From an uncultured Rubripirellula sp. (lineage in GTDB: Bacteria; Planctomycetota; Planctomycetia; Pirellulales; Pirellulaceae): a DNA stretch of 46,906 nucleotides. Location of the stretch: the NCBI GenBank assembly GCA_938075415.1, contig CALJHC010000038.1, forward strand, positions 1 to 46,906, read 5' to 3'. Below are positions 9,612-18,648 of this stretch, one piece after another (the stretch's first letter is position 1; each line of letters opens with the position of its first letter). The translations under genes were made by a program, and so were the position numbers. The notes below the pieces were generated by a model. The model worked only from the letters and a program-made list of their open reading frames with translations, was not told the origin of the DNA and ran no database searches.

Positions 9612-10060
9612 CAAACACCCTGGAAAATAGCTTGTTGTGTTATTAGTGTTATCGAATTTTGAGGCCGTATCACATTCTAAGCGTTTCGCTTATTGAGTCC
9701 AATTGAACAGAGGAGACACTCGGGGGTTCCCCAACATCGTCACGGTTAGCACAAAGTAAACGGGGGTCACGGGTCACTACCATCCGCGTCGACAAATGCT
9801 GGGAGTTCAGGTCGCCGTTTCAATGGTGGGAGTCTCGAGTAACGATCACTTCGGTAGGGTCCGCTTATCTGCCTTAAACTTAACAGAGCCTTAAGCTTAA
9901 CATGGCCTTAGCCTTAGCAGTGCCCTAACGCTGGCTAAGCCTTGCGGGGTGAACAAATCATACAGTGAATTGGTCGATCAGGATCGCGGCGTGAGATTGT
10001 TTTGACGTGTTTTCTTAGCGTTTGGTCTCATTGGTTGTTCCGGCTTGGTTGAAGAAAATC
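9612..10060. other. Intergenic region holding a 17-bp tandem repeat
   Basis: About 450 bases upstream of the cytochrome operon and downstream of the symporter gene, so the operon promoter should lie here. I could not fix -35 and -10 boxes. The only clear structure is the degenerate 17-bp repeat listed separately. Confidence 0.5.
9871..9949. repeat. Degenerate 17-bp tandem repeat, 4.6 copies
   Basis: Units start at 9871, 9888, 9905 and 9922, with a partial copy from 9939. Copy 1 reads gccttaaacttaacaga and copy 2 gccttaagcttaacatg; copies 3 and 4 are progressively diverged. It lies about 260 bases upstream of the cytochrome operon start and is not protein coding as far as I can see. Confidence 0.8.
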
Positions 10061-11584
10061 TTAGGTTTCCCCAACCTTCACGATGGTTTCCTCATTGCTC
10101 TGCTGAGGTTCCGCAGGATTCTCGGTAAGTGGTTGCCGAAGCCAAGATCCTGAGACGGCGATCGTCAGGTTGATGGCGAGTCCATAGAGGCCAGCGTGGA
10201 TTCCGTAGAGTTTGCCGTGGCCGGCGATGGTCATGCCGAGCGAGAGCGCGATACCCGCGACGAGTCCGCAAAGTACCTCGCGGCTTCTTAGTCGTGACCA
10301 CCAGAGACTAAGAATAAAAGCTGGACTCAATTGGACTAGAAGGTCAAGTTTTCGGTCCAGCAAACTTACCAACGTGGTTTCCTTCAGCAAGATCGCTCCG
10401 ACGCTCAACAGGGCGACGAGAAACCATGAGCAGCGTTTTCCAACCTTCATTAGAACTGCCTCAGGGGCATCACGCCAAAGCCAGCGTGAGAAAAGATCCT
10501 TGGTAATCATCGAAGAGATCGACAACAAGATCGAATCAGCCGTGGACATCATGGCCGCGAGGATCGCGGCGAAAAGAATAACCACAAGTGCGTGTGCGAT
10601 TGGAGATTGATCCTGAATCGCACCGCATAGTAACGTCAGCATCGAATCACTCTGCTCAGAACTGAGACCCGGCAGGTAGGCTCGCCCCATGACACCCGCA
10701 ATTAACGATACAAGTGTGGTCACCAGTGGAAGGAAGGCCATCCACATCAGGCTGATCCTAAGTGTTTTGGCATTCCTTGCACAGTAAATGCGCTGAATCG
10801 CCTGCGGATACAGTGCACATCCGACACCGACAATGACAAGGTAGCTAACCCATTCGCGGATGCCTTGTGCATCGGGTGGATCAAGATGCTTCGGTGACTG
10901 CTGAGCGATCAGGTTGGTTGCGGATTCCAGTGATCCAAATTGCTGGAATACGAGAAACAGCAACGATGCAAAACCGAGGAAGAGAATGCTTCCCTGTATC
11001 GCATCGGTCCATGCAACTGCACGAAAACCACCCAGTGATTCATAGACCACAATCAGGCCTGCCAAAAAAATCACTCCGCCACCGTATGCCAAGGTGGAAT
11101 CCGCGCCGAACAGGCCATCGACCGCTTTTCCCATGGCCATCAATTGCGCAAGCAGGAAATTTCCTATCGCAAGAATCATCACGATCGAGGCTATCAGACT
11201 GAGCTTAGGATGGTTGAACCGATGCTGAAGGTAGTCCGCTGGAGTGACAAAATTATACCTTCGACTGATTGCAAATAGTTTCGGCGCAAACGATAAGTAG
11301 ACAACGATAACGGTGATCATGAATTGGATGCTCACGGTCCAAGCAAAACCGACGCGATACGTCTTGCCCGTGAATCCAAACAATGTATTTCCGCTGTACT
11401 GCGTTGCGTACAGGGTCAACAGTAAAACCCAGATGCCGGTGCCTCGACCACCCAGATAGAAATCTTGCAGTGTGTTGTTCTTCTTTGAACGCCAACCGAT
11501 CAATCCAATGACAAGAAGCAATAGCAGGTAGATGGCAATAAATCCCAGGTCTGCTGCATCAAAGATGACTGTCTTTCGATTCAA
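10061..11584 (-). CDS. Sodium:solute symporter family permease
   Basis: A 507-residue inner-membrane transporter of the SSS family, with about thirteen hydrophobic helices beginning at residue 13. Recognisable pieces are LQDFYLGGRGTG after TM1, YATQYSGNTLFGFTGKTYRVG at about residues 58-78, the ADYLQHRF segment, and AAMMSTADSILLSISSM in the TM8-9 region that contributes to Na+ binding in the family. Substrate is unknown; permeases paired with a DUF3311 protein elsewhere include monocarboxylate transporters, so an organic acid is one possibility. The start is a TTG whose first bases overlap the stop of the DUF3311 gene (TTGA), preceded at six bases by AAGGGGA, indicating translational coupling. 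No ATG fits before the first helix. Confidence 0.93.
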   Translation of the reverse strand: MNRKTVIFDAADLGFIAIYLLLLLVIGLIGWRSKKNNTLQDFYLGGRGTGIWVLLLTLYATQYSGNTLFGFTGKTYRVGFAWTVSIQFMITVIVVYLSFAPKLFAISRRYNFVTPADYLQHRFNHPKLSLIASIVMILAIGNFLLAQLMAMGKAVDGLFGADSTLAYGGGVIFLAGLIVVYESLGGFRAVAWTDAIQGSILFLGFASLLFLVFQQFGSLESATNLIAQQSPKHLDPPDAQGIREWVSYLVIVGVGCALYPQAIQRIYCARNAKTLRISLMWMAFLPLVTTLVSLIAGVMGRAYLPGLSSEQSDSMLTLLCGAIQDQSPIAHALVVILFAAILAAMMSTADSILLSISSMITKDLFSRWLWRDAPEAVLMKVGKRCSWFLVALLSVGAILLKETTLVSLLDRKLDLLVQLSPAFILSLWWSRLRSREVLCGLVAGIALSLGMTIAGHGKLYGIHAGLYGLAINLTIAVSGSWLRQPLTENPAEPQQSNEETIVKVGET

Positions 11585-11781
11585 GAGTCGTCCCCTTCAG
11601 AGGGCCAAGGGTGACGCAGCGTTAATGCAGTGTGTAGTGAGATCAACGCGGCGCCGACGATGGAGCACAACGCCCAAAGCGGTATGCCAGCGATTCTATT
11701 GAGTGCGGTTTCCGGTAAGAATTGCCAATACCACGGGACACTTACCGCGAATAAAATGGCGTAAATAAAAAAAGGACGCAC
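11581..11781 (-). CDS. DUF3311 small membrane protein
   Basis: A 66-residue protein with two hydrophobic helices (about residues 4-20 and 32-52) separated by a short loop containing PETALNRIAGIPLWAL, typical of the DUF3311 family. Such proteins are usually encoded directly before an SSS permease and are presumed to be a small accessory subunit, although direct evidence is limited. It starts with GTG and ends inside the start codon of the symporter gene (four-base overlap), so the two are one transcription and translation unit. Its promoter should lie in 11782-12287, the divergent gap shared with a sulfatase gene. Confidence 0.88.
   Translation of the reverse strand: MRPFFIYAILFAVSVPWYWQFLPETALNRIAGIPLWALCSIVGAALISLHTALTLRHPWPSEGDDS
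11591..11597 (-). promoter_or_regulatory. Ribosome-binding site deciding TTG start of symporter
   Basis: On the minus strand this reads AAGGGGA, six bases before the TTG at 11584. It supports the unusual TTG start overlapping the DUF3311 stop codon. Confidence 0.65.
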
Positions 11782-12287
11782 AGTTCAAACCATTGAGATT
11801 CGGAGGATAGGTGGTGTGATTTGTGGATTTAACAAAGGGACACTCGCTGGCCAATTCGTTTTATCAATGTGTCGTGATCCGCTAACCGCGAACGAACCGA
11901 TCTCGGTAGATTCCGAGAGCCTTGGGCGTGATGCCGAATGTTCGCAATTCTATAACCATTGATTCGGAAAACTTGGATCACAATGCCGTGCTTCGAATTC
12001 TAAAAAATTTGAGCACGCGTTGAAAGGTTTTTCAAAGGTTTCCGAGGATTCTTCGAACTTATTCATCGAAAACAAGACGAGCCCAGGTGTTTGCTTCGCT
12101 TTCTCAATTCTGGCCGACTGGAAATGAGGAAGGAGTGTATTGGTTACCTGCACTCGTGAACGGTCGGCAATGTTAAAGTTACGCTAAACTGGGTGTCGGA
12201 TGCGTTTACGGTGATGGCAAGTTTAGCTTGGCCGTTTGTGCTTTTGCCGGTGCTAAACCTTTGTCGTGAGTCACGGTAGACTTACCG
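11782..12287. other. Divergent intergenic region
   Basis: About 500 bases between the DUF3311 gene (-) and a sulfatase gene (+). Promoters for both must lie here, but I could not identify convincing boxes. No supported gene. Confidence 0.4.
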
Positions 12288-13919
12288 ATGCAAGAAGAAC
12301 TTCCAAACGACTATTTTCCCTTGATGGCGAACGTGATGAAATACCTTTTTCTAATTCTTCATTTACCGATTTTCGTTTCATTAAGCTTGGCCAACGAAAG
12401 ACCGAACATTCTTTTCATCATGTCGGATGACCATGCCTGCAATGCGATCAGTGCTTATGGTGGAAGACTATCGGCGGTGGCGCCCACACCTAATATTGAT
12501 CGAATCGCCAAGGAGGGAATGAGGCTGGATCAATGTTTTGTTACCAATTCAATATGCACTCCAAGTCGAGCTGTGATTCTCTCCGGGCAGCACTCCCACC
12601 TGAACGGTGTCAAAACCCTCGTTGATCAATTTCCTGGACCCAAAGATGGTGTCCCTAACGTTGCCAAGATACTTGGTGATGGCGGTTATGAAACGGCTTT
12701 GTTTGGAAAGTGGCACCTGCGTTCGGCACCGTGGGGATTCGATTATTGGAAGGTTGGTCCCGGGCAAGGTCAGTACCACGATCCGTTCTTTATCGAGTCG
12801 ACCGATGGTGTGGAGTACCGGCCAAATATTAGGAAGGGAATGAAACGGACTCCCGGATATTACACTGACCTGATCACCGACGAAGCTCTGAACTGGTTAG
12901 ATCGACGCGAAACAAAAAAACCTTTCTTCATGATGCTGCACCACAAGGCACCGCACGGTAAGTGGGAACCGCCGCACCGACACGCAAACTACCTTGCGGA
13001 GGTCGAGATTCCTGAACCCGAAACACTTTGGGAGGATTTTTCGCATCGCTCAACGGCCACCAGGCAGATGGGCACTTCGATTACGAGCAGATTGCATCCG
13101 CGCCGAACCATGGTGGCGGATGTGCAGAAGGTTGATTGGCCGGCGGGATCAATCAATCTGTCGGGACTCACTGATCTAGAGAAAGGTAAGGCTGCCTATC
13201 AGAAGTATTTGCATGACTACCTTGGCTGTGTCAAAGCGGTCGACGAAAATGTTGGTCGTGTCCTCGATTACCTTGACGCGACCGGTTTAGCCGCTAACAC
13301 TCTGGTGATCTATACAGCCGATCAGGGCATGTTTTTGGGAGAGCATGATTACTTTGATAAGCGTTGGATTTATGAAGAGTCGTTTCGCATGCCGTTCCTC
13401 GCAAGGTTACCGGGTGCGATTCCCGCCGGCACCGTTAACCAGACTCAACTCTGCTCCAACTTGGACTTTGCCCAAACCTTTTTAGACTATGCCGAGTTGA
13501 GTGATGCTGTTGATGTCAGCAGGATGCAGGGACACAGTTTGCGTCGAATTCTCGCAGGTGAAACTGCCGGCAAATGGCGTGATGCAATTTATTATCGGTA
13601 CTGGATGCACCTGGCGCACCACCATATTCCCGCGCACTATGGCATACGAAACGAACGGTACAAGCTTGTGTTTTTTTATGGTCTGCCGCTTGACGCAAAA
13701 CTAGGAAAAGGTGTTTTCGAACCGTCCACGCCTGGGTGGGAACTTTATGACCTTCAGAGTGATCCCAAAGAAACCATGAATCTTTACGGTAGGTCGGGCT
13801 ATGAAAAGATCCAAGGTAATCTTAAGAATCGCCTGCTTGAGCTTAAGGAGCAATATGATGACCTCGATGAGAAATATCCTGAGCTGATGCGATTGCGAAA
13901 AGATCAGTGGGATCTTTGA
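12288..13919 (+). CDS. Sulfatase, Cys-type, secreted
   Basis: A 543-residue formylglycine sulfatase. Signal peptide is best read from the internal Met at 12336 (MKYLFLILHLPIFVSLSLA). The metal site NILFIMSDDHA (about residues 40-50) and the catalytic motif CTPSR with Cys90 follow, then GKWHLR near 144 and the late pair VIYTADQGMFLGEHDYFDKR at about 343-362. The general plan, including SDDHACNAISAYGG and the KAPHGKWEPP stretch, matches the N-acetylglucosamine-6-sulfatase-like S1 group. It is strikingly similar to the sulfatase at 26456-28078, so the two are paralogues. It stands alone on its strand with long gaps on both sides. Start choice among 12288, 12324 and 12336 is uncertain because none has a strong ribosome-binding site. 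Confidence 0.94.
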   Translation: MQEELPNDYFPLMANVMKYLFLILHLPIFVSLSLANERPNILFIMSDDHACNAISAYGGRLSAVAPTPNIDRIAKEGMRLDQCFVTNSICTPSRAVILSGQHSHLNGVKTLVDQFPGPKDGVPNVAKILGDGGYETALFGKWHLRSAPWGFDYWKVGPGQGQYHDPFFIESTDGVEYRPNIRKGMKRTPGYYTDLITDEALNWLDRRETKKPFFMMLHHKAPHGKWEPPHRHANYLAEVEIPEPETLWEDFSHRSTATRQMGTSITSRLHPRRTMVADVQKVDWPAGSINLSGLTDLEKGKAAYQKYLHDYLGCVKAVDENVGRVLDYLDATGLAANTLVIYTADQGMFLGEHDYFDKRWIYEESFRMPFLARLPGAIPAGTVNQTQLCSNLDFAQTFLDYAELSDAVDVSRMQGHSLRRILAGETAGKWRDAIYYRYWMHLAHHHIPAHYGIRNERYKLVFFYGLPLDAKLGKGVFEPSTPGWELYDLQSDPKETMNLYGRSGYEKIQGNLKNRLLELKEQYDDLDEKYPELMRLRKDQWDL

Positions 13920-14301
13920 CCGGATCCATATCAGGATGGGATCGGTGTCGTCGAAAAGTTCGTCAGCAACCTAAGCGTTCGATGAGCGAAGATCGTTGGT
14001 CTCGGGACCAGAGCCGTCAGACCAGAGCCGTCAGGATAATGTCGACCAAAGATCAAGGCCCATTACGAATCAATGGCCACAGGCTAGAGCTTGCAGAGAA
14101 GGAATGGTCAGCATTGGATAGTCCTATTGAAAACACTGGTGTGTGCTAGCGACTAAGAAAACTAACATCCGGAAACATTTTTGATTTTCGATGAGTTCTC
14201 TTCGTCTCGGGAATCTACCGGCCATCAAGACTGAGTGGTTTGAAATCGGATCGCAAATTCGGAAATAGAGAGAGGATCACCGAGTCGGATGACGCAGGGA
14301 C
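13920..14301. other. Intergenic, between convergent genes
   Basis: Contains only a short direct duplication: accagagccgtcag at 14007-14020 is repeated at 14021-14034. No terminator with a clear T-run was found. Confidence 0.4.
14007..14034. repeat. Two exact copies of a 14-bp unit
   Basis: accagagccgtcag occurs twice head to tail in the gap between two converging genes. It resembles the other short tandem duplications in this window in scale but not in sequence. Confidence 0.6.
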
Positions 14302-15357
14302 TTATCGAACCTCGAAACTGGCCATGACGGGCAGGTGGTCGCTGATGTCACGCTGGTCGTCTGTGATTTGCCAGTAGTGATCCCAATGCTGTTCGGGGGT
14401 GTCTTTTGAGCCGCGAATACTGGCCTGAGCGATTGTCTCAATCGATTTAAATACCAGGTCTGGTACGTTGGGCGTGTCTTCGATTAACGATCGGCTGCAG
14501 AGAATTCGATCAAATTCCTTGCCGGGCAGAAGGTGTGTCTGACGGTCACTTGGTGCGAGATTGCGTGTCAGATCGATTAAGTCGTCTGTTCTTTCTGCAG
14601 TTTCCATACCGCAGAGCACTCCGATGTCGGTTCGCGCCGTGATCTCATCTCCGGTGTGCTCGGTATTGATGTCGCCCAAAACCAGAACGTTGGCACCCGA
14701 TTCAAGTGTTTTCTTGATCCATCGATGAATTAAGCGAGCTTGCTTGATTCTCAACTCAGCGGCTTCAGGTCTTGCTCGTAGGTGAGTGTTAAAAATAATC
14801 ACTGGGTGGCTGATACCATTGAACTCAAACGCCACCTCTGCCTGAAGGTGTTTGGTGACGCTCTGAAACGATTTTGTGGCACGGAGAGAGGGTGTGTAGC
14901 CGTGCATCATTTCGGATATTATCTCAACCGACTCGGAAGTGATCATTCCAACGTCTTGCTCGGTAGAGACGTCTCGGCCTTCCAGTGCGGTTTCCAGGTA
15001 ACGCAGTTGATGATTTCGTTGTAGGGATCGAGTCAGGTACCAAAGTACTCTGCGGTTTTCAATTTCCTGAAACGCTGCGATATCGGGTCGGTATTTAGCC
15101 AGGCTGTCGGAGACCGCATCGCGACGCCAGTCCCATTGTTCTCGACTGGGAGTGGATTTTTCTTTTGCCAAGGCGCTGTAGTTATCTGATGCATTTTCAT
15201 CAAAAAACCATTCGAGATTCCAGGTCATGACTTTGAGTGTGTTTTCAGAGTCAACATTGGGAGTGTTGGCGTCCTGTGCGCACAGGACATTCAGGGGAAT
15301 CGACGCAATGACGAAGAACTGAACGACGGTGACGCGATGGATCCGTTTTAGGTTCAT
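14302..15357 (-). CDS. Secreted endonuclease/exonuclease/phosphatase family protein
   Basis: A 351-residue protein of the EEP superfamily (DNase I, sphingomyelinase and inositol-phosphatase fold). After a signal peptide (residues about 9-27, ending NVLCA) come the family landmarks: LKVMTWNLEWFF at about 41-52 with the metal-binding Asn, IAAFQEIENRRVLWYL with the catalytic Glu near residue 98, VLVLGDINTEHTGDE with the D-x-N pair near 220, and the terminal ISDHLPVMASF with the catalytic His. These support a metal-dependent phosphodiesterase acting outside the cytoplasm; the substrate could be extracellular DNA or a phosphate ester and cannot be told from sequence. It converges with the upstream sulfatase and lies 95 bases downstream of the alpha/beta hydrolase on the same strand. 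Confidence 0.9.
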   Translation of the reverse strand: MNLKRIHRVTVVQFFVIASIPLNVLCAQDANTPNVDSENTLKVMTWNLEWFFDENASDNYSALAKEKSTPSREQWDWRRDAVSDSLAKYRPDIAAFQEIENRRVLWYLTRSLQRNHQLRYLETALEGRDVSTEQDVGMITSESVEIISEMMHGYTPSLRATKSFQSVTKHLQAEVAFEFNGISHPVIIFNTHLRARPEAAELRIKQARLIHRWIKKTLESGANVLVLGDINTEHTGDEITARTDIGVLCGMETAERTDDLIDLTRNLAPSDRQTHLLPGKEFDRILCSRSLIEDTPNVPDLVFKSIETIAQASIRGSKDTPEQHWDHYWQITDDQRDISDHLPVMASFEVR

Positions 15358-15452
15358 GGCACTGAAGCTTTGGTTGGTCTTTGTAAAACGCGAAGAGGGT
15401 GTTTGAAAAACTTGACATGTCTTGCAAAGTCGAAAGGAACGTTAAAATACTG

Positions 15453-16304
15453 TTAGTCCTTCTCGCTTTGTCTTGCTGAATGCCTCTTTAGGAATGCCGC
15501 TGCGCAGGCGGCGACCCACTCGGTGTCTTCTGGCTGATTAGTAAGGAGGTGATCTGAATTCTGTAGGGAGACCAAGTTGACTGTTGCTTTGGAGTCAGGT
15601 GTTGCATTAAGAATCCCCATGATTCTCAATGCGTGGTCAAAAGGTACCGTTTCATCACTGGGTGAATGCATTAGAAGGGTGGGTGATGATATTTTCCCAA
15701 TGGCTTCTGTGAGGTCGTGTGTCCGAAAGTTATCAAGCATTTGCTGAGTGATTCGCCAATGGCGTCCACCAATGGAAACCATTCCGCTGCCCGCGGTTTC
15801 GATTGTTGGGTTCATGCGGCTCAATAGTGCTGCGAGGTGACGGGTGTCACTGGGTGCTGCCAGAGTTATCAGGTGGGGATCATGGTCCCAGAGTCCATCG
15901 CACAGACCGTTGACGTTTCCGGCTAAACCCAAGGTGGCAGCTCCGCCAAAACTGTGCCCTATGAGGCCGGTTACCACTCCCAGTTCACGTTGGGTGTATT
16001 CAATCGCGGACTTCAAGTCGGCTAGATTGGTGCTGAAGTTGGTTTTTGAGAAATCTCCGTCGCTTCCACCTAGTCCGGTCATGTCATATCTAAGAACAGC
16101 GATACCTTGCTGTGCCATCGAACGGGAGATTTTTACAATCGCTTTGAGATCTTTGTTGCAGGTGAAGCAATGACTAAAGACGGCGATGGCTCGAGTTTGA
16201 TGATCGTTTGAGGGGCGGTCGACTATCCCCGAAAGCTGGTGGCCCATGCCGCCGAGAAACTGCACTCGATAAGAGGATCTTGGGGTGACGTTATCTTTGT
16301 TCAT
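15453..16304 (-). CDS. Alpha/beta hydrolase
   Basis: A cytoplasmic serine hydrolase of 283 residues with no signal peptide. The landmarks are FSHCFTCNKDLKAI after strand 3 (oxyanion region), LRYDMTGLGGSDGDF, the nucleophile elbow GHSFGG (Ser about residue 118), the acid region LLMHSPSDETVPFDHA and the His in NSDHLL. The sequence closely recalls the hydrolase half of the hydrolase-OsmC fusion proteins of many bacteria, but the OsmC half is absent here. Substrate is unknown; members are thought to act on small esters or thioesters. I chose ATG 16304 over the upstream GTG 16319. It is followed on the same strand by the EEP gene after a 95-base gap. Confidence 0.88.
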   Translation of the reverse strand: MNKDNVTPRSSYRVQFLGGMGHQLSGIVDRPSNDHQTRAIAVFSHCFTCNKDLKAIVKISRSMAQQGIAVLRYDMTGLGGSDGDFSKTNFSTNLADLKSAIEYTQRELGVVTGLIGHSFGGAATLGLAGNVNGLCDGLWDHDPHLITLAAPSDTRHLAALLSRMNPTIETAGSGMVSIGGRHWRITQQMLDNFRTHDLTEAIGKISSPTLLMHSPSDETVPFDHALRIMGILNATPDSKATVNLVSLQNSDHLLTNQPEDTEWVAACAAAFLKRHSARQSEKD

Positions 16305-16726
16305 AGGTTTGGGAAACACCTGGATGGCTGCGTTCGGGCCGCTATTTTGCTCGAGCGGTTACCTCCCGATTCAGGCCATTTGTATGAGTGTTGGGCAGTG
16401 ATCGAAAAAACAGAGACGCTTAGACATTGGAACAGGAGTGCGCGGTCATCGTTGGGGCTTGGCTGAACTAGGGCAATCACCGACGAGGGGACCCGGCGTC
16501 GATCTATGGTGCCGAATCAGTGGCCAGGAGACTGATAGCCTTCGTTGGGGGAATGTGGCAGAGCAAGAGACCAACATGATCGTGTTTCCATCCTTAAAGG
16601 CGTGGAACACAGGGCAGGAAGTGAAATTCGGCTCTGCCCGAGAGTGTGATTCCCGCGAACCGATTTTCAAAAAATGGGTGAGCCGTGGTCTCAACGTGCG
16701 GAGCGCGGTAAGCCATCGCCGATTGA
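16305..16726. other. Intergenic region
   Basis: About 420 bases between the floA-like gene and the hydrolase gene, both on the minus strand, so a promoter for the hydrolase probably lies here. No supported gene or structure was seen. Confidence 0.35.
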
Positions 16727-17755
16727 TTAAGTTTTGGAGTTGATGCGACCAGCCTGAAAAGCCTCGGCCATCGCCATGGGGACTTCCGCCTCGGCGAGCA
16801 CGAGTTGGGAGCGATTGTCTGCAACCTTCGCTCGCATTTGTTGTTCCTCCGCGATTGCCTCGGCGCGTCGTCGCTCAGCCTGTGCCTGAGCAACACGTGT
16901 ATCGGCTTCGGCCTGATCGCTTTGCAGTCTTGCACCAATATTCTCACCGACATCAATATCGGCGATGTCGATGGAGACGATTTCGAAAGCGGTTTGCGCA
17001 TCGAGTCCACGTGAGAGCACCACGCGTGTGATCATGTCGGGGTTTTCTAACACTTGGAAATGCGACTCCGCCGAGCCAATGGAACTGATGATTGCCTCAC
17101 CAACTCTGGCGATGACTGTATCCTCGGTCGCTCCGCCAATTAGCTGTGCAAGGTTTGTTCTCACAGTCACTCGAGCGCGAACACGTAATTCAATTCCATT
17201 TTTTGTGATCGCACTGAGTGTGGTTTTACCACTGCGAGTAGGATCCGGGCAGTCAATCACTTTGGGGTAGACGCTCGTCTGAACAGCGTCGAGTACATCA
17301 CGACCGGCTAGGTCAATTGCCGCGGCTTGGTCGAAGTCCAACGGGATTTCGGCACGGTGTGCAGCAATGATTGCGTTGATCACGTTGATGACTTTGCCGC
17401 CAGCAAGAAAGTGAGCTTCGAGTCGCCGGGTGCTGATTCCTGTTGAACGATTGATGTCGAGTCCAGCTTGCACGCTCATTACTTTGGCTTGAACGACAAC
17501 AACCGGATTGACCTTGGTGAAGTGCATTCGGATCAGGCTAACCAGACTGACATCGGCAACCGACATGTACGCTTGGAACCAAAGCTTAAAATATCGGGCG
17601 AAAAAGAAGCCAAATGTCACAAGGATGATGAGGCCAAGAATTGTTAAGGCGAACAGCAGGTTATTGAGCCAATTTTCTGAAAATGCCTCGCCAAGTGGGT
17701 TGAGAGCGAGTACCCGAAAATGTTGGGTCGTTAATTCGTTTGTGTTGTGATACAT
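16727..17755 (-). CDS. floA: Flotillin-like protein FloA (UPF0365/SPFH family)
   Basis: A 342-residue membrane scaffold protein. It has one hydrophobic segment (about residues 31-53, LLFALTILGLIILVTFGFFF), then the conserved FloA core: VSLVSLIRMHFTKVNP, GLDINRSTGISTRRLEAHFLAGG, NGIELRVRARVTVRTNLAQLIGG, and SIDIADIDVGENIGARLQ, followed by an Ala/Glu/Gln-rich coiled coil to the end. FloA proteins build ordered membrane microdomains that host other proteins. The C-terminus stops at AEAFQAGRINSKT, somewhat before where well-known FloA proteins end (usually a further stretch containing MDYY). The N-terminus before the membrane segment is about 30 residues, longer than usual. ATG 17755 is taken as start; an in-frame TTG at 17773 adds six residues. 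Confidence 0.92.
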   Translation of the reverse strand: MYHNTNELTTQHFRVLALNPLGEAFSENWLNNLLFALTILGLIILVTFGFFFARYFKLWFQAYMSVADVSLVSLIRMHFTKVNPVVVVQAKVMSVQAGLDINRSTGISTRRLEAHFLAGGKVINVINAIIAAHRAEIPLDFDQAAAIDLAGRDVLDAVQTSVYPKVIDCPDPTRSGKTTLSAITKNGIELRVRARVTVRTNLAQLIGGATEDTVIARVGEAIISSIGSAESHFQVLENPDMITRVVLSRGLDAQTAFEIVSIDIADIDVGENIGARLQSDQAEADTRVAQAQAERRRAEAIAEEQQMRAKVADNRSQLVLAEAEVPMAMAEAFQAGRINSKT

Positions 17756-18648
17756 GCGAAACGAGGGTGTCAATTAAGGGGATTTCGGCCGAGGATTGGT
17801 CCGTCGTCGGAGCGGCTGAGGTGAATGGCAACTGCTTCGAGCGGGATTCGGACAGAATTAATATAGCGGTTCTGAGTAAATATTTGGGCGTGACATTGCC
17901 AGAACGCTTTTCGGAGGCTGAAGTTTTTCGAAAACTTGCATCCTACGTGGGGTTGCCTAGTAGGGATCGCTTTGCTCGCAAGTGCAGAAACTGAGCGGTA
18001 TTTTTCGTTGCAGAATTTCAGTTTTTGGCCAATCCTCCTTGTGAAAGTTGAATTGCTGATTTCATCAAGGACTTTCCCTTCCCGCTGTTTTCCGTCATCG
18101 CTGTTTTCCGTCATCGCTGGGGCCTTCATCTCAAATCTCTGAACCGGAAGATCCCTCGTTGATCGTGTCAAATCGCTTATCGATGGGGCAACTCGAGGTA
18201 GAGCCCATGGATCTTGGACTGCACCGGGTCGCTGCTCCTTCTGATGTCCAGTTGTGAGTGAAGCCGGGTACTAGGTGGTTCACTGCTGGACGTATTCGTC
18301 TCTGACTTGGATAAGAGCTGAGTGAAAATGTAGCGTTGCGTTGTTCGGACGCTTTTCACTTCTTGCATTCACTCGTGATGAAAATCTTCCTACAATAGGT
18401 CCAAGCAGGGCAGTGATTGGTCGGCATTGGGTTGTGACCATGCGAGATGGTGTTAAGTATTTGTGAGACTCGGCTTCAATCTGACATCGGCAACTTGGGC
18501 GATTGAATTGAACGTTGGCCAACCAGCTGGACTTTCAGTTTGCGGTCGACCATCTGTTCTGATGCTATTCCTGGCTGCTTTATGACCTATCAGACCCGAT
18601 AGATCACAGGACGGGACGAGAGATCTAACTTCCACGGAGTTTCAAAAC
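17756..18648. other. Intergenic region upstream of two divergent genes
   Basis: Nearly 900 bases without a supported gene. It must hold the floA-like promoter and the one for the small gene at 18649. A 16-bp unit, gctgttttccgtcatc, is exactly duplicated at 18084-18115. Open frames on both strands across this stretch have no family-like sequence. Confidence 0.45.
18084..18115. repeat. Two exact copies of a 16-bp unit
   Basis: gctgttttccgtcatc at 18084-18099 is repeated immediately at 18100-18115, upstream of the floA-like gene. The unit length is not a multiple of three, arguing against a coding role. Confidence 0.65.

Noticed and set aside
11950..12153. Minus-strand open frame of 67 codons between the DUF3311 gene and a sulfatase
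   Set aside because: Its translation shows no signal peptide, domain or conserved motif and it lies in a region expected to hold promoters.
15410..15446. TTGACA and TAAAAT-like boxes resembling a sigma-70 promoter
   Set aside because: The spacing is about 25 bases instead of about 17 and the orientation does not match either flanking gene.
17770..18171. Minus-strand open frame of 133 codons directly upstream of the floA-like gene
   Set aside because: It contains the 16-bp duplication, which would shift the frame if gained or lost, and its sequence resembles no protein.
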